64,000 nt of DNA from Stagonosporopsis chrysanthemi. Lineage: Eukaryota; Ascomycota; Dothideomycetes; Pleosporales; Didymellaceae. Under the pieces are notes generated by a model. That model did no database searches and had not been told where the DNA came from. It saw only the letters and a program-made list of their open reading frames with translations. The DNA is taken from positions 1 to 64,000 of the forward strand of contig JAFISE010000114.1 of assembly GCA_022560025.1 (NCBI GenBank). Direction: 5' to 3'. Of the stretch, positions 12,067-23,032 are shown in pieces. The first letter of the stretch is position 1. Each line of letters begins with the position of its first letter. A program made the position numbers and the translations under genes.

Positions 12067-14645
12067 ACTTGATATCGAACGAAGCTGGCGTTAAAGAGCC
12101 GTGGCAGCGATTGAGTAGGACACCCCTTTTGCTATCCACAACCAGATCTGAAGTAAAGCTCGTGGTGTGAGCTCGTGGTCCTTGATATTCGTGTTAATAG
12201 TCAGTGCTGTTCTGATTGCTAAAGTCTTGGTAGTGTTGTAGCGATGAGGTCTTGGTAAACATTATTGCACTGTAGCCTACTCGGTTGCGCAGGCCACCTA
12301 AAAGTGTATATGTAGGCGATAGGCGGTGTTTGCGCGCAGACCTTACCACGGGACTCCGGCAACACCGAAGTGTGTCTGTCTAAACTCTCCTTCTGCTTTT
12401 CTCTCATAGGTGCGCGTGTCTATCAGTAATATAGGACGCTGCCACATTACGAGCACATCATTGACACCCTAACGGCTTAAACAGACACCCCAAAGAGACA
12501 TGTAGGATTCGCCACAGAGATTTACTGTCCTATTTGCAAGGACACCTATGACTATACGGAGCTGCATACCTTGAAATGATTTGAAGGATTTCGTCACGTG
12601 TTCGATCTTGTGCATTGAAATTTGGGCGAGATCGGACGATGCTGAGGGGACCGCTTTCCTGTAATCTGTGGCTCCATGGTTTGGGAGGGGCAAAGTACTC
12701 GACTCTTCTAGCTTGTCCGAAAACCCAACATGACTGAAATGGAAGTCAATGGGCAAATCTAACGATCGCTCCGAGGTGGACGGGGATTTGACAGGCAGCG
12801 AAGACTTAGAATGCGAGAGAGATAATAGCGTCCATGAGAATCAAGATCATACAAACGATCAGTATGGCAGCCTAGACTCGGGTCATCAATCGAGTGAACA
12901 AGACGATTTACTTCAGCTTACGGCAATGGTGCTTCTGGCATCGAAGCACAATTCAATGGTTCCGGTATGTCGCAAACCTACAAATCAGCTTACAAAGGTA
13001 AGCCTGTCTTAGAAACCGCATCTAATAGCGAACCAGACGATAACAATGTCGTAGCGTGACAACGGCTGGTGAGTCAACGAAGACGATTGCGATGAGTAAA
13101 TTTGGTAGTGGTGTGATGAATGAAATCCTGCAAGGAGTGTTGGGAGAGACGGCATTCTGCCGTTCCAGGTTTCATAGAACGAGAAGGATAATCATCTTTT
13201 ACCGTGCCGCGCTTGCAGATGAAAACAGACATGCCAGTCGGCATTGATGGTCCGTGAAGAGAGATCCGACGTTGCCGTGTTTTTTCGCAGGTAGTTAGTG
13301 AATAGGCATCATGAATCATCGAACAGTCCATTAGTCGGCCAGTCTCGCGTCAACACCGCACACACGAATACCATCGTCACACAGCTCCACGAGAGGGTGT
13401 ACGAGGTACGACGTCGATTTGACGCGTGAACGCTGTGTCCTCGGGGCCCAACGGGGAGGGAGCTGAGTGAGTTTTGACTAGCGTACACATGAGCTGTAAG
13501 CTTTTGAGTCAGTCGACACCGAAGAGAGCAGCCGCCCGGCCCGAGATGTGAGACTCTGACACCGGGAGGAAGAATGGAGCCACACTGGGCACGTGGAGAT
13601 GAAACTTCAATGTTGGCGATGATGGCGGAGGATGCTGCTGTCACGGCACAGGCGGTGCCTGAAGATCCTCGCCTAAGCGAATGCTGCCAGCCATTTGCAC
13701 ACACGACGGACGCGTACCAGGCGTAGGCTTTCAGCCCAGCGTGCAATGTGCGTCCACGCAGCGCTGTGTGGACTGTCAACGACGCAACTCGGCCTTGGGC
13801 GTCGGACCAGCATTCGATTCGATTCCGCGGCGCCGCGTGCTTTTTACTGATTGCAGAGCTACAGTTACCCAATAAGCCACTCAGCGCGCGGAAATTAGGA
13901 AGGAACATCCCTGCAGCCTTAACGCTCCCGCCGGGTTCTCTGTCATCGCTTGAATTCAGGACGACGTCCAGAAGCCCAGGGAACGCATACCGTACACCGC
14001 TGCGCTGACCGTGCGCGCAGAGAAAAAGAGCTATTACTATTGCCATATCGCCTATTGCACCGGATCCCGACGATGATGGAGGTGAGCGCCCACTGCATTC
14101 TTTTCCCTTTGCTGCCCTGCCCTGTTGCGTCATCTTCGAGATAGATTTCCTTCTGCCCATATTGTCTATCATTGCGCTGCGCCGTCCACGGTTCCGTTAT
14201 CTGCAGCCGCACGTCAGCGCTTGCTCCTCTCTCAGCCCTATCTAGGTACCGCTGCGGCGCTGTCTTGCCGTGAGTGCCAGGGCTCTTGTACCAGTACGAA
14301 GGGTGCCTGCCTACGCGTGTCACTCTTGTAGAACCACACAGCGAGCGCTGATTGCTCCGTCATCCTATTGTCTCCTTGTCTTCACCGCGATTCCTCCCTG
14401 CACAGTCCCTGCGTTAGGCAGTGGCTGGAGTCTTTACCTCTTTCCACGTCATTCTCACCATATCCGCGGGTCGTTGTCGAAGTTAGGAAGGCACCTGCAC
14501 GCGACAACGTGACATGCCCGACAGGTGAAAGAGAAGTGACTATTCACCACCATCTGCGCTTTGCTGCCTAGCGTTTCTCAAAGCTATTTCGTCTTTCACG
14601 TCGTTGTTGTTTTCAGCATTATACCCTGTACTACTACTATACATT
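12067..14645. other. Long intergenic interval upstream of gtr2
   Basis: I find no supported gene. A plus-strand acidic frame at 12749-13012 ends at a GTAAG and might be a lone exon, but no partner exon could be found. The 287-codon minus-strand frame at 13309-14172 lies in GC-balanced DNA, reads as low-information sequence and is treated as chance. The C/T-rich stretch at about 14300-14640 looks like promoter and 5' leader of the gene at 14646. Confidence 0.4.
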
Positions 14646-16047
14646 ATGAGTCGCCGTCCTAGCCGGCAGGTCTCTGCCTTTTCTGCAGAGGGACTTGGGC
14701 AGCAGATCTACGAGGGAGATGGTGTGCGGCGTCCCTCGGTTCAATCTGTCGTGCAAGCGTCGAGTCTGAAGCCAGGAGCACAGTTAACCATGGAGCGTTT
14801 CTTACAGGACTTACCGGGCGCCGATCAACCGCCAGTCGACTTCAGTCAGCAATACCACACAGGGCGAGTCCCCAACAGCAAAGGGCGAGATGGGAAGCCT
14901 AGGCTACTCCTTATGGGCCAGAGGAGGTGAGAAGAATTTCTACAGGCTGATGTGCATAGCTGACATAAAGCGCTAGGAGTGGCAAGTCGTCCATAGCCAA
15001 TGTAGTCTTTCACAAGCTGCCTCCAAGTGAAACGCTGTTTCTCGAAACCACTTATAGGATTAAGAAGGAATCGATGCAGTAAGTGCAGCGTCACGAGGAT
15101 TCACGCATACACTGATCAGCTCAAAAAGCTCGTTCATGGACTTCCAGGTCTGGGATCTGCCTGGCCATCTGGACTATTTTGACCCTGCGTTCGACACAGA
15201 CAACATCTTCGACGAGATTGGCGCTCTAATCTGGGTCATTGATGCGCAAGACGAGTACCTGGACGCCATTGCCAGACTCAACTTCACGATCCTTAATCTG
15301 CAGCAGTCCTACCCCAATATCAACATCGAAGTCTTCGTACACAAAGTCGACGGCTTGTCAGACGACTTCCGGGGAGACACCTTTCGCGACATCATCCAGC
15401 GAGTGCAGGACGAGCTCAGTGACAACGGCTACGAGCAAGCACCTATCTCGTTTTACCAGACTAGCATCTACGACCACTCCATCTTTGAAGGCTTCAGCAA
15501 AGTCATTCAGAAGCTAATACCACAGCTGCCTACCCTCGAGGCGCTACTCAACAACCTTTGCGCAGCGTGTAACATTGAGAAAGCATACCTCTTCGACATC
15601 ATGAGCAAGATCTACGTGGCCACCGATACGACACCTACAGACATAGGGAACTACGAGATTTGCTCGGACTACATCGACGTTGTTGTTGATGTTGCCGAAA
15701 TCTACGGGTATGAGCGTGACAACCAAACACCGGAAGAGGATCTGCTCGAGAAAGGCAACGGCGATGCAGAAAGCCTTATCACCATGGAGAGGAAGGGAGC
15801 TAGGTATCTTTACCTGCGAGAGTTGAACAAGTATGTTTGTCAAAACCTCCTTCGCTTAGTGCAAGCCGTTGACAAGTGTAGATACCTCGCTCTTGTCTGC
15901 ATCATGGGCGATGACAGCCCGGCCGAGAAGAAAGCGATTATCGACTACAACGTTGGTGTATTTCAGGCAGGGCTCAAGAAAGTATTTCCTAAGGGTGATC
16001 GAGAGGCACAGGTAGAGATCGTGGCCACAAACGACGGAGCTTCTTAG
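14646..16047 (+). CDS. gtr2: Rag-family GTPase Gtr2 (RagC/RagD homologue)
   Basis: Three exons (14646-14926, 14977-15078, 15129-16047; introns of 50 nt each) give 433 residues. The Rag-specific P-loop MGQRRSGKSS (residues 90-99) is rebuilt across the first splice. The switch/G3 region FQVWDLPGHLDYFDP and the VHKVDGL motif match RagC/D-type Gtr2. A roadblock-like C-terminal dimerisation domain follows (IEKAYLFDIMSKIYVATD onward). In fungi Gtr2 pairs with Gtr1 on the vacuole within the EGO complex and signals amino-acid sufficiency to TORC1. The first ~80 residues form a polar extension before the GTPase fold. Start chosen at MSRRPSR. Confidence 0.95.
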
Positions 16048-16597
16048 TAAAGCAACATGTTATTGTACATATATGGTAACGAGAGGCGAAAACAAGTTGC
16101 CTCAGAAGTCAAAGAGAGATCCGCTGGGGCAACCAAACACCGAGATGAAACTTGATATTCTCAAACAAATTCAAGCAGTACAATTGCAAATACAGTGGTA
16201 TGATCCTCCAACTCGCACCTAAGCCTCCATTCAGTGCTTGTGGCTGCCATTAATTGAGGGGAAGCGGCCAATGAGCATTCCAGGATCTCGGATGATCTGC
16301 GTCACCGCCGTTCCTGTGCCGAAAGTGGACTCTCACAGCTCCAAGCTTGAGCGCAATTTATCTCCGCTAGCTCGGACCGCGTTCCACCTCGGTGCTATAG
16401 ATTAAAGACGTGGTCTTTTGTGCTGGCCTTCTCCTTTGAGAACTGTTCGAAGGTCAACTTCAAGGTCGTCAAGGTAAGCAATTGCCCGGTTTCAAGTGTG
16501 CAAGCATGTATACGAGAACACGGCAATACTAATGTTTGACAGCTATACAAACCAAACACGTCCAGCACTCCGCGCATAGATCTCGCCCACAAGTACA
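16048..16597. other. Intergenic spacer between gtr2 and the haem-binding protein gene
   Basis: A 550-bp gap between two same-strand genes. It should hold the terminator of gtr2 and the promoter and leader of the next gene. No coding sequence or repeat seen. Confidence 0.6.
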
Positions 16598-17534
16598 ATG
16601 GCAACACCAGCACGTTACCGTAAGCCGGTCAACACAACCGCCACAGCCTCCACGTCAACCGCAAGCCATGAAGACACGGTGCCTATCCCGCGGGCGTCCG
16701 CGTCAACCTCCGAAGCCAAGAAGGAACTCAAAGCCGCAGTCAACGAACAGGCAGCCAAGACGTCGAACGGCTTCTCGGTGCTGGACATCCTGCGCGTGCT
16801 CGGTGGACTGGCGCTGCTGAGTGCTGGGCTGTCGTACCTAAGCACAAGCGGGGAGAGCATGACATGGGGCTACAACGGGAAATGGACGCGCTTCAGAGAG
16901 TGGAAGAACCTGATTGTACGCTCTCCTTCTCCCTCTACACACTATCTCCCCTCCAGATTCAATCTCAAGCCCAAGACATTGGCTAACGCAAACACAGCGC
17001 CCCTCCGTCTCCCTCACCGACATCGAGCTCCTCCAATACGACGGCAGCGACCCGCAGAAACCCATCTACCTCGCCCTCAACGGCACCATCTACGACGTCT
17101 CCTCGTCCCCACAGACCTACGGCCCCGGCGGGAGCTACCACTTCTTCGCCGGCCGCGACGCCGCTCGCGCCTTCCTGACGGGCTGCTTCGCCGAGGACGC
17201 CGTCCCAGACCTGCGCGGCGTGGAGCGCATGTTCATTCCTGTGGACCCAGAGGAGAAGCCCGAGGCCACGCCTGCGGAACTGGAGAAGGCCAAGCAGCGA
17301 AAGAAGCTCAGCAAGGGCGAGCTTAAGAACAGGAACGCGCAGGAGGTGCGCCAGGCGAGGCAGAAGATGGTCCAGGGGCTGGAGAGCTGGCACGCGCTGT
17401 TCAGTGGGGCCAAGGGGAAGCCGTATTTCAAGGTCGGCGAGGTCAGCAGGGCAAAGGACTGGGAGAAGTTGCTCCCTGAGAGGCCGCTTTGCGACCAGGC
17501 GGAGAAGAGCAGGCCAGTTAGGAAGTATGAGTAG
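16598..17534 (+). CDS. Membrane-anchored cytochrome b5-like haem/steroid-binding (MAPR/Dap1-type) protein
   Basis: Two exons (16598-16915, 16998-17534; 82-nt intron with a GGCTAAC branch site) give 284 residues. A polar N-terminus is followed by one membrane segment (about residues 66-84, VLDILRVLGGLALLSAGLSY). The cytochrome b5-like domain then starts at SVSLTDIELLQYDGSD and contains LNGTIYDVSSSPQTYGPGGS and YHFFAGRDAARAFLTGCF, the Tyr-rich signature of the membrane-associated progesterone receptor (MAPR) group rather than classical b5 with two His ligands. A Lys/Arg-rich helix (about residues 215-250) and a short conserved tail follow. Relatives such as yeast Dap1 bind haem and support P450s in sterol synthesis; this longer form is probably an ER protein. 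Confidence 0.88.
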
Positions 17535-18164
17535 GAATGGGTGCAGGTAGGCGTTTAGGTTTTGTGTATATTGTTACATGCGGAGTTTCTATAGATGTAT
17601 AGATAGTGGTGCAATGGTGGAATTTCGAATGCAACAGCTTAAAGCGCAACAGCTAATTACCAGCGCACTCTAATGACGTACCGCGCGACCAGATTCTCGA
17701 TACGTTATGTCTCAGCGCGGGAATGTGTCGAAGTAGGCATCTTGGTTGCTGCCATGCTCAGACAACTGGGGAGAAATAGTCTCAGCATGACGCGACGCAC
17801 GCGCCAGGGTATCTGAGGTGCAAGTGCACCGCACAACCCGCCGGACTGGGAGCAACAATAGCCCGGCACAGGTCTCTTTACGCCTCGCCCGTCGCCAGTA
17901 CCCAAATCAATCATCAACAACGCACATCACGCACACATCCATCAGCAAGACCAATGGGTTCGGATATCTTTTTCATTCAATACATAACCGACACGGCCTA
18001 CAGGCGGGGAGCTGTACCTCCGCCCGTCCTCCTTTCATGCCCTATTGTCCGCGAAGACCCGTTCGTGATGACGCCGATTGGAAACTGGGAAAGAGGAATG
18101 TCGTTGAAAAGCTGAAAAGGAGCACCGAGAAACGCGTCTACTTCATTTTCGCTAGGTGATGGAT
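17535..18164. other. Convergent 3' intergenic region
   Basis: Two genes end towards each other across 630 bp. The frame at 17818-18159 (plus) has no recognisable features. Expected content is the two 3' UTRs. Confidence 0.55.
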
Positions 18165-18662
18165 TTACTCGGCATCACCGACAGCGCGGGCTAAATCAAA
18201 AACATCAGCATTGTATGAGATTGCAACGGATGGGAGCGCGGGGAGCACCCGGGGGAAGAACGCACTGTAGACACACAGCTTCGAGTGACCGACGACCTTC
18301 TTGATCTGGCCGTTGGCCTCGAGATCCTTGAGGGCTTTCCTGGCAACGGAGCCGTTGATCTTGAGACGGTCGACGAGGGTGGCGACGGTGATCAGGCGGT
18401 ACGACTGAACGTCCTTGTTGAGCCTGTCACTCTTGTCCTTGTCGAGAACGACGGCGTGCTGGGCCTTGTCCTTGACTGCGGGGGTGTCAGCTTTGCGTCC
18501 TGAAAGACTTGCGTGCGGTGCGCGGCGTCGGCTATGGGGGGTTGTCGAGTGTGCGCATTTGTGCGAGCGGTGCGAGTGCGGTGCTGAGTGCGGCGGTCAC
18601 GTACCCTTGCCCTTGGACCACTTCTTCTTCTGCTTCTTGCCTCCGGTTGCTGAGGGAGCCAT
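18165..18662 (-). CDS. rps25: 40S ribosomal protein eS25
   Basis: Three exons on the minus strand (18662-18605, 18475-18266, 18190-18165) encode 97 residues. It opens MAPSATGGKKQKKKWSKGK, continues with VKDKAQHAVVLDKDKSDRLN, then RLITVATLVDRLKINGSVAR and ends VYTRAVGDAE; this is eS25 throughout. The first intron is 129 nt (donor GTACGT); the second, 75 nt (donor GTGCGT, acceptor TTTAG), leaves only a 26-nt last exon. Because that exon is so short, a naive reading would run into intron sequence after VY. The product is a small-subunit protein near the ribosomal P/E sites. Confidence 0.95.
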
Positions 18663-19050
18663 TTTGTCGGTTGTGTTGTCGGAGTGGTTTGTCAAGTCGA
18701 GCAGAACCTCAGTCGAAGTTGACCTGCCTCTGCGTCAATTTGGACAGTGGCGCTTGGCGGTGGATGGGAGCGTGATTGGCCAGCAACCGAGCGCTCCTCC
18801 TCCACCTTTCGCCGAGACGCTAGTCAAAAGAGGAAGGCACCGCCAGAACATCAACGTTACTTTGCGAATAAAGACATCAGATGCGGTTGTTCTTGAGCAA
18901 GGAATACATATTTGGATCAGTTGAGGTGTCGGCATTAAAAAAGGTCCCGCCACGAGTGCTAATGGCTGCATGAACAGTGCCCATCCCTCGGCTCGACCAC
19001 CCAGCATTTACAGACCTCTCACCAAGGACTCAACGTTTCTCCCAGTCCCC
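18663..19050. other. Promoter region of rps25
   Basis: A 388-bp spacer between two minus-strand genes. It contains the upstream region of rps25 and the 3' end of the next gene. No other feature seen. Confidence 0.55.
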
Positions 19051-19302
19051 CTACATAATCTCACACCTCCCACTCTCAATGCATCCCCCCTCTCTCACTC
19101 TTCTCTCCCTCCTCTCTTCGCGCCTACACTCCCTCAAATGTCTATACTCAGCGTCCGCCGCAGGCGGCCCAGCAATGAATCTTGTGCACTGTTCGCACGC
19201 GGCATGTATACAGCGCGGCTTGCGGAAGAAGTTCTGGCATGGGGCGGAGAGGTCGCTGGGGCCACGGTTGTGGTAGGCGCAGTTGCAACAACGCCAGGCC
19301 AT
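19051..19302 (-). CDS. Small Cys-rich protein, possible zinc ribbon
   Basis: An intronless 83-residue frame starts MAWRCCNCAYHNRGP. Cysteines are spaced as W-R-C-C-x-C ... APCQ ... PRCIHAACEQC, a pattern of paired C-x2-C knuckles that fits a small zinc-binding fold (RanBP2-like W-x-C-x2-C start plus a second knuckle). The C-terminal third is Arg/Glu-rich (LRECRREERRERRVREGG). The start was chosen at this Met because the pattern begins there; an upstream extension to 19473 is His/Pro-rich and less protein-like. Short fungal proteins with this layout are common, and I do not know a function. Confidence 0.6.
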   Translation of the reverse strand: MAWRCCNCAYHNRGPSDLSAPCQNFFRKPRCIHAACEQCTRFIAGPPAADAEYRHLRECRREERRERRVREGGCIESGRCEIM

Positions 19303-20161
19303 GGTGGTGTAGTGATTATACTTATTTGTACAGTGAGTGACCTGGGTAGTGAAAGAGGAAAGTGGTGTGGGGTGGAGTTTGGATTGGAAGGTGTGTAGAG
19401 CTATCAAGGAGGGTGCTTCAATGTGGTAATGAGGAGGTGAATGTTTGTGTGAATGGTTGGGCATCACAACCATGTGTTGGGTTGTTCAATCACATTCAAA
19501 TTATGGAGCCATGTGTCGATCCTGGAACGCAAGGCTTTGCGGCATAGACAACACATCTGGGTCGAATCAGATTTGCACAAAGTCTGTACATATCTTATCC
19601 CGGACATCCAAGAGTAGCGAAAGGTAACGGGACCAGATGAAACCAGAACAAGGATGCATAGCTATAAGGAACTAATGGCACAGCGACATAGTCTGTATTG
19701 TTCATGTTATCGTAAGAATAATTGAGAGCCAGAAACACATTACAAACCCAGAGACGCCATCAACATGCAGTTCCAGCCCAGACTCCAGTAATGCGATCGA
19801 TATCGGGGGTATCTTGGACTTTTCCCATCTCAGAACACCCCTCATGCCCGTGAACGCCCTTGAAAAACATAGTAACAAACAATATAAAAACGCATCACGA
19901 GGCATTCTGTGCTCGTGGCCGAGAGTCAAAGACCTTGAAACCTTCCGGGATCTTCTTAGCAGCGTCAAGTTGGCCACTTACACCGGTCCTTGGCCAAGCC
20001 CAACCCCTTCGCAAATATTTGCGGAGGTCCTCAGACCTCGTTGGCGATAGCTTGTGCTCGGAGCAGGCTCCTGACGATTGAGACCCAGGAGTAGGTACCA
20101 AGACGGAATGTGAAATTTCAGGACTGCCTGCCGGCGACCCATTCTGCTCCGATGGTGTCTT
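19303..20161. other. Intergenic, 3' side of spt20
   Basis: 858 bp including the presumed promoter of the small Cys-rich gene and the spt20 3' UTR. No supported gene. Confidence 0.5.
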
Positions 20162-23032
20162 CTACACACCGTTCCAGTTCATATCGCCCTGTTGCTGCTG
20201 CTGCATGCGCTGCTGCTGCTGCGCACGCATCATCATCATCTGTTGCACTTGTTGCTGGTTCATTTGTCCCATGTTCATGTTCTGCATGCCTTGCATGCCC
20301 TGCATGTTCTGCATGTTCTGCATGTTCTGCATGTTCATGCCCTGCATGTTGCCCATATTCATCTGGCCCATGTTGTTCATGTTCATGTTCATGCCTTGCA
20401 TGTTGTTCATCATGCCCTGTGGCATTTGACCGCCTTGCTGCATGGCTTGCTGACGCATACGCATGAGCTGGTCGTTGCGCTGTGCGTTGGCGCGCTGCTG
20501 AAGTAGAGCCTGCTGATACTGTTGCATCTGCATGGGATTTCCGCCGGCCGGAACCTGACCTTGCATGCTTTGGTTCATGTTCATCTGGTTCTGGCCCATT
20601 TGCTGCTGTGCTTGGAGTTGTGCCTGCTCTTTGTTGCGAATAAGCTGCTCGAGCTGGTGCATCTGCTGAACATGTTGCTGTGGCACCTGTTGACCGAAAG
20701 TCGCCAGTAGTTGTTGCTTGCGTTGCTGGTAGTGATTTCGCAGCTGTGCCACACTCATGTTAGCCATATTGTTGGGAGGCTGTTGGGTGGGCATGGGGTT
20801 TTGGGACCCCTGAGGGGACATGCTGGTCATGTGTTGTTGATTCTGCTGCTGGGCTTGAGCTGCTTGCTGCTTGAACTGCTGGAAATAACCCTGTGCAAGG
20901 CGTTGCTGGTAGAGAGCTTGATTTTGACCAGGTGGTATACCTTGAGTTTGAATGTGCATCTGTGCCTTTTGCATTGCCATCTGTTGCAGGTTCTGAGCAC
21001 CAGGGGACATGCCATTCATTTGCTGCTGATTCTGCAATTGCTGCAATCGCATCTGCTGCATCCTCTGCTGATTTTGCTGTGCTTGCATGGCCTGCATCTG
21101 CTCGGGTGTCATGTTCTGAGACTGCGGTGTCTGCATCATGATTGGTGCAGCGCCTTGTACCTGCAGAGAGGGACTGCCCTGATTCATGCGCGGAGTTGGC
21201 GTCATGTTTCGGTTAGGCATGGCAGCATTCATAACGGGCGTGCCTTGCATCAATTGAGGTGTGTTGGTACGGCTCATCGAGCCCTGCTGCTGGCTGGCGG
21301 TACGAGCCATCGCGTGATGGGAGATGGAGGAAGGAGGTCGAGCAGGGCTGGCAATGGCGTGGTTGGAGGCTGTCGCGACCATGGGGGTACCTCCCATGGG
21401 ATGGCTTGCTTGGCCGCCAACTCTGGGTGAGGCAGCTGCCGCCGCCATAGGCGTGTTTTGACGTACATTGGGCGAAAATTGGTTTTGCGTGGCTGACTGT
21501 GGTGTCTGCGAGATCTGGGTCGCGGCAGCATTTGACATTTGTGCCTGCTGTGCAGCTCGGAGAGCTTCGTTCTGCTGCATCTGGTTTTGCTGCAACATCT
21601 GCTGCTGCTGTGCTTGACGAGCCAACAGCTGCTGTCGCTGCTCCTGAACCTCAGCCTGTTGTCGATTGGCCTCCATATCCCTCCGCTTCTGGGCTTCTGA
21701 CTCCAACTGTGCTTGCCGCTTGGCTTGAGCTTGACGAGCGTCCTCTTCCTTCTTGCGACGATCCGCTTCCTCGTGATTAGCCTTAATAGTCGCGAGGGTC
21801 TTGAATCGCGCGAAGGACATAGTGTTGGCTGCAGCGCGTACAGCATTTTCATCGGCACCCGCAGTAGTCGCGTTGAGGGCGGTCTGCTGCTCATCTCCGG
21901 CCAACATAAAGCTCTGGAGGTTCTGCGCATCAGCCTCGTCAGCTGCAAGCTCAGCTGTGGTTCTCTTGCGACTCTTGCGTTCGGGTGGCGGGTTTTTGTT
22001 GTTGGGATGGGTCATGGCGTCCATAAGAGCAAGCGACTCTGCAAAGCTTTTGGTAGGTTCCAAGTAAAGCTTTGGACATGTGGCGAAGAGCGCCTCGGCC
22101 TCGAACTCGTGCGCGTTGCTGTCGTCTATCACCATTTTCTGGCGCTTGGGACTGGGCCCAGCAGAAAAGGTAGGTGTGGGTGGAACGCCCGTCAGTGGAG
22201 TGGGCGGCATACCTGTGCCACGGCCGGCAGCCTGCATTCTCTTAAGAGCAGCAACATCTGTGGCTGGCGTAGTGGCCAGTATCGCCATGTCAGCCAACTG
22301 AGATTGTGGGGTGGGAAACAAGACAACTGTTGTTATCTTCGGCCCGCTTGCAGGTTGCTTCTGCGATGCGCCGTTGTTGCCTGGCGCAGGCATGTTCTCC
22401 TTGTCCTCCTTGTCGCCGGCCTCCTTGGCCTGTGCTGCATTACTGTTGGCTTTGGGCTCGGGTTTGTTGGAGGGGTGGCCGCCGTAGGGTGATGGTGTGA
22501 TGAAGTTGTTGTTGTTGTGGATGGAGAAAGCTGTCTTACTGCCATCACCTGCGCCATTGGCGCTGTCCTTGGGTTTGGCGGTGTTGTTGCGGTAGTTGTG
22601 GACTTCGACAATCAGACAGCCATCGTAGAAAGGCGTGCCATTAGCGTAGAGCTCTTCGAGCATGTTGTGAGGGAGCTTCTTCTCACGCAGGGCGGTGAGG
22701 ATCTCCCTCATGGGCGAAGCGTAGGTCAGCGTCTCTTGCGAATCGTTGATGCGAAAGTGGTTTGGGAAGAGGTGGACGCGCATCGAGGGCAGCTTCCCGC
22801 GGTGCCGCGCAAGGATGTCCTCTTGCGTGTAGACTGCACATTTTGTTAGCTGTGTGGTCGCGCAGAGCGATCGTGAGGCGTTGTGCGTACCATAGAGCTT
22901 GGGCTCTGGCTTGGTACTTTCATCCTCAATATTTGGGGTTTTGGTGACGACGCGCGCAACACCAGGTCGCTGCGACTCGCGGCGCACGCGAAGAGCCTGT
23001 GTAGGCCGCGCTGTAGCGACTGCGCCCGACAT
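20162..23032 (-). CDS. spt20: SAGA complex subunit Spt20
   Basis: Two exons (23032-22891, 22833-20162) give about 937 residues. The 57-nt intron (GTACGC ... GCTAACAAAATGTGCAG) has no stop and preserves frame, so unspliced RNA reads through; removing it restores KLYVYTQEDILARHRGKLPS, the expected start of the Spt20 domain. That domain continues with MRVHLFPNHFRINDSQETLT and GTPFYDGCLIVEVHNYRNN. The rest is low-complexity: a Gln-rich coiled region, then long Gln/Met/Asn tracts ending in repeated M-Q-N-M-Q-G units and NWNGV. Spt20 is a structural subunit that holds the SAGA histone acetyltransferase together in the nucleus. The repetitive C-terminus is typical of filamentous-fungal versions. Confidence 0.93.
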   Translation of the reverse strand: MSGAVATARPTQALRVRRESQRPGVARVVTKTPNIEDESTKPEPKLYGTHNASRSLCATTQLTKCAVYTQEDILARHRGKLPSMRVHLFPNHFRINDSQETLTYASPMREILTALREKKLPHNMLEELYANGTPFYDGCLIVEVHNYRNNTAKPKDSANGAGDGSKTAFSIHNNNNFITPSPYGGHPSNKPEPKANSNAAQAKEAGDKEDKENMPAPGNNGASQKQPASGPKITTVVLFPTPQSQLADMAILATTPATDVAALKRMQAAGRGTGMPPTPLTGVPPTPTFSAGPSPKRQKMVIDDSNAHEFEAEALFATCPKLYLEPTKSFAESLALMDAMTHPNNKNPPPERKSRKRTTAELAADEADAQNLQSFMLAGDEQQTALNATTAGADENAVRAAANTMSFARFKTLATIKANHEEADRRKKEEDARQAQAKRQAQLESEAQKRRDMEANRQQAEVQEQRQQLLARQAQQQQMLQQNQMQQNEALRAAQQAQMSNAAATQISQTPQSATQNQFSPNVRQNTPMAAAAASPRVGGQASHPMGGTPMVATASNHAIASPARPPSSISHHAMARTASQQQGSMSRTNTPQLMQGTPVMNAAMPNRNMTPTPRMNQGSPSLQVQGAAPIMMQTPQSQNMTPEQMQAMQAQQNQQRMQQMRLQQLQNQQQMNGMSPGAQNLQQMAMQKAQMHIQTQGIPPGQNQALYQQRLAQGYFQQFKQQAAQAQQQNQQHMTSMSPQGSQNPMPTQQPPNNMANMSVAQLRNHYQQRKQQLLATFGQQVPQQHVQQMHQLEQLIRNKEQAQLQAQQQMGQNQMNMNQSMQGQVPAGGNPMQMQQYQQALLQQRANAQRNDQLMRMRQQAMQQGGQMPQGMMNNMQGMNMNMNNMGQMNMGNMQGMNMQNMQNMQNMQGMQGMQNMNMGQMNQQQVQQMMMMRAQQQQRMQQQQQGDMNWNGV

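Noticed and set aside
12749..13012. Acidic 87-codon frame with a possible 3' splice donor
   Set aside because: A matching second exon could not be found, so it is not called a gene.
13309..14172. 287-codon minus-strand open frame upstream of gtr2
   Set aside because: No domain, signal peptide or splice logic, and overlapping frames on the other strand. The length can arise by chance in GC-balanced sequence, and the region must contain the gtr2 promoter.
16983..17393. 136-codon minus-strand Leu-rich frame
   Set aside because: Exact antisense of the cytochrome b5-like exon, produced by its GC-rich third positions.
20711..21430. 239-codon plus-strand frame inside spt20
   Set aside because: It is antisense to the Gln-rich tract of Spt20; CAG-rich repeats create long open frames on the opposite strand.
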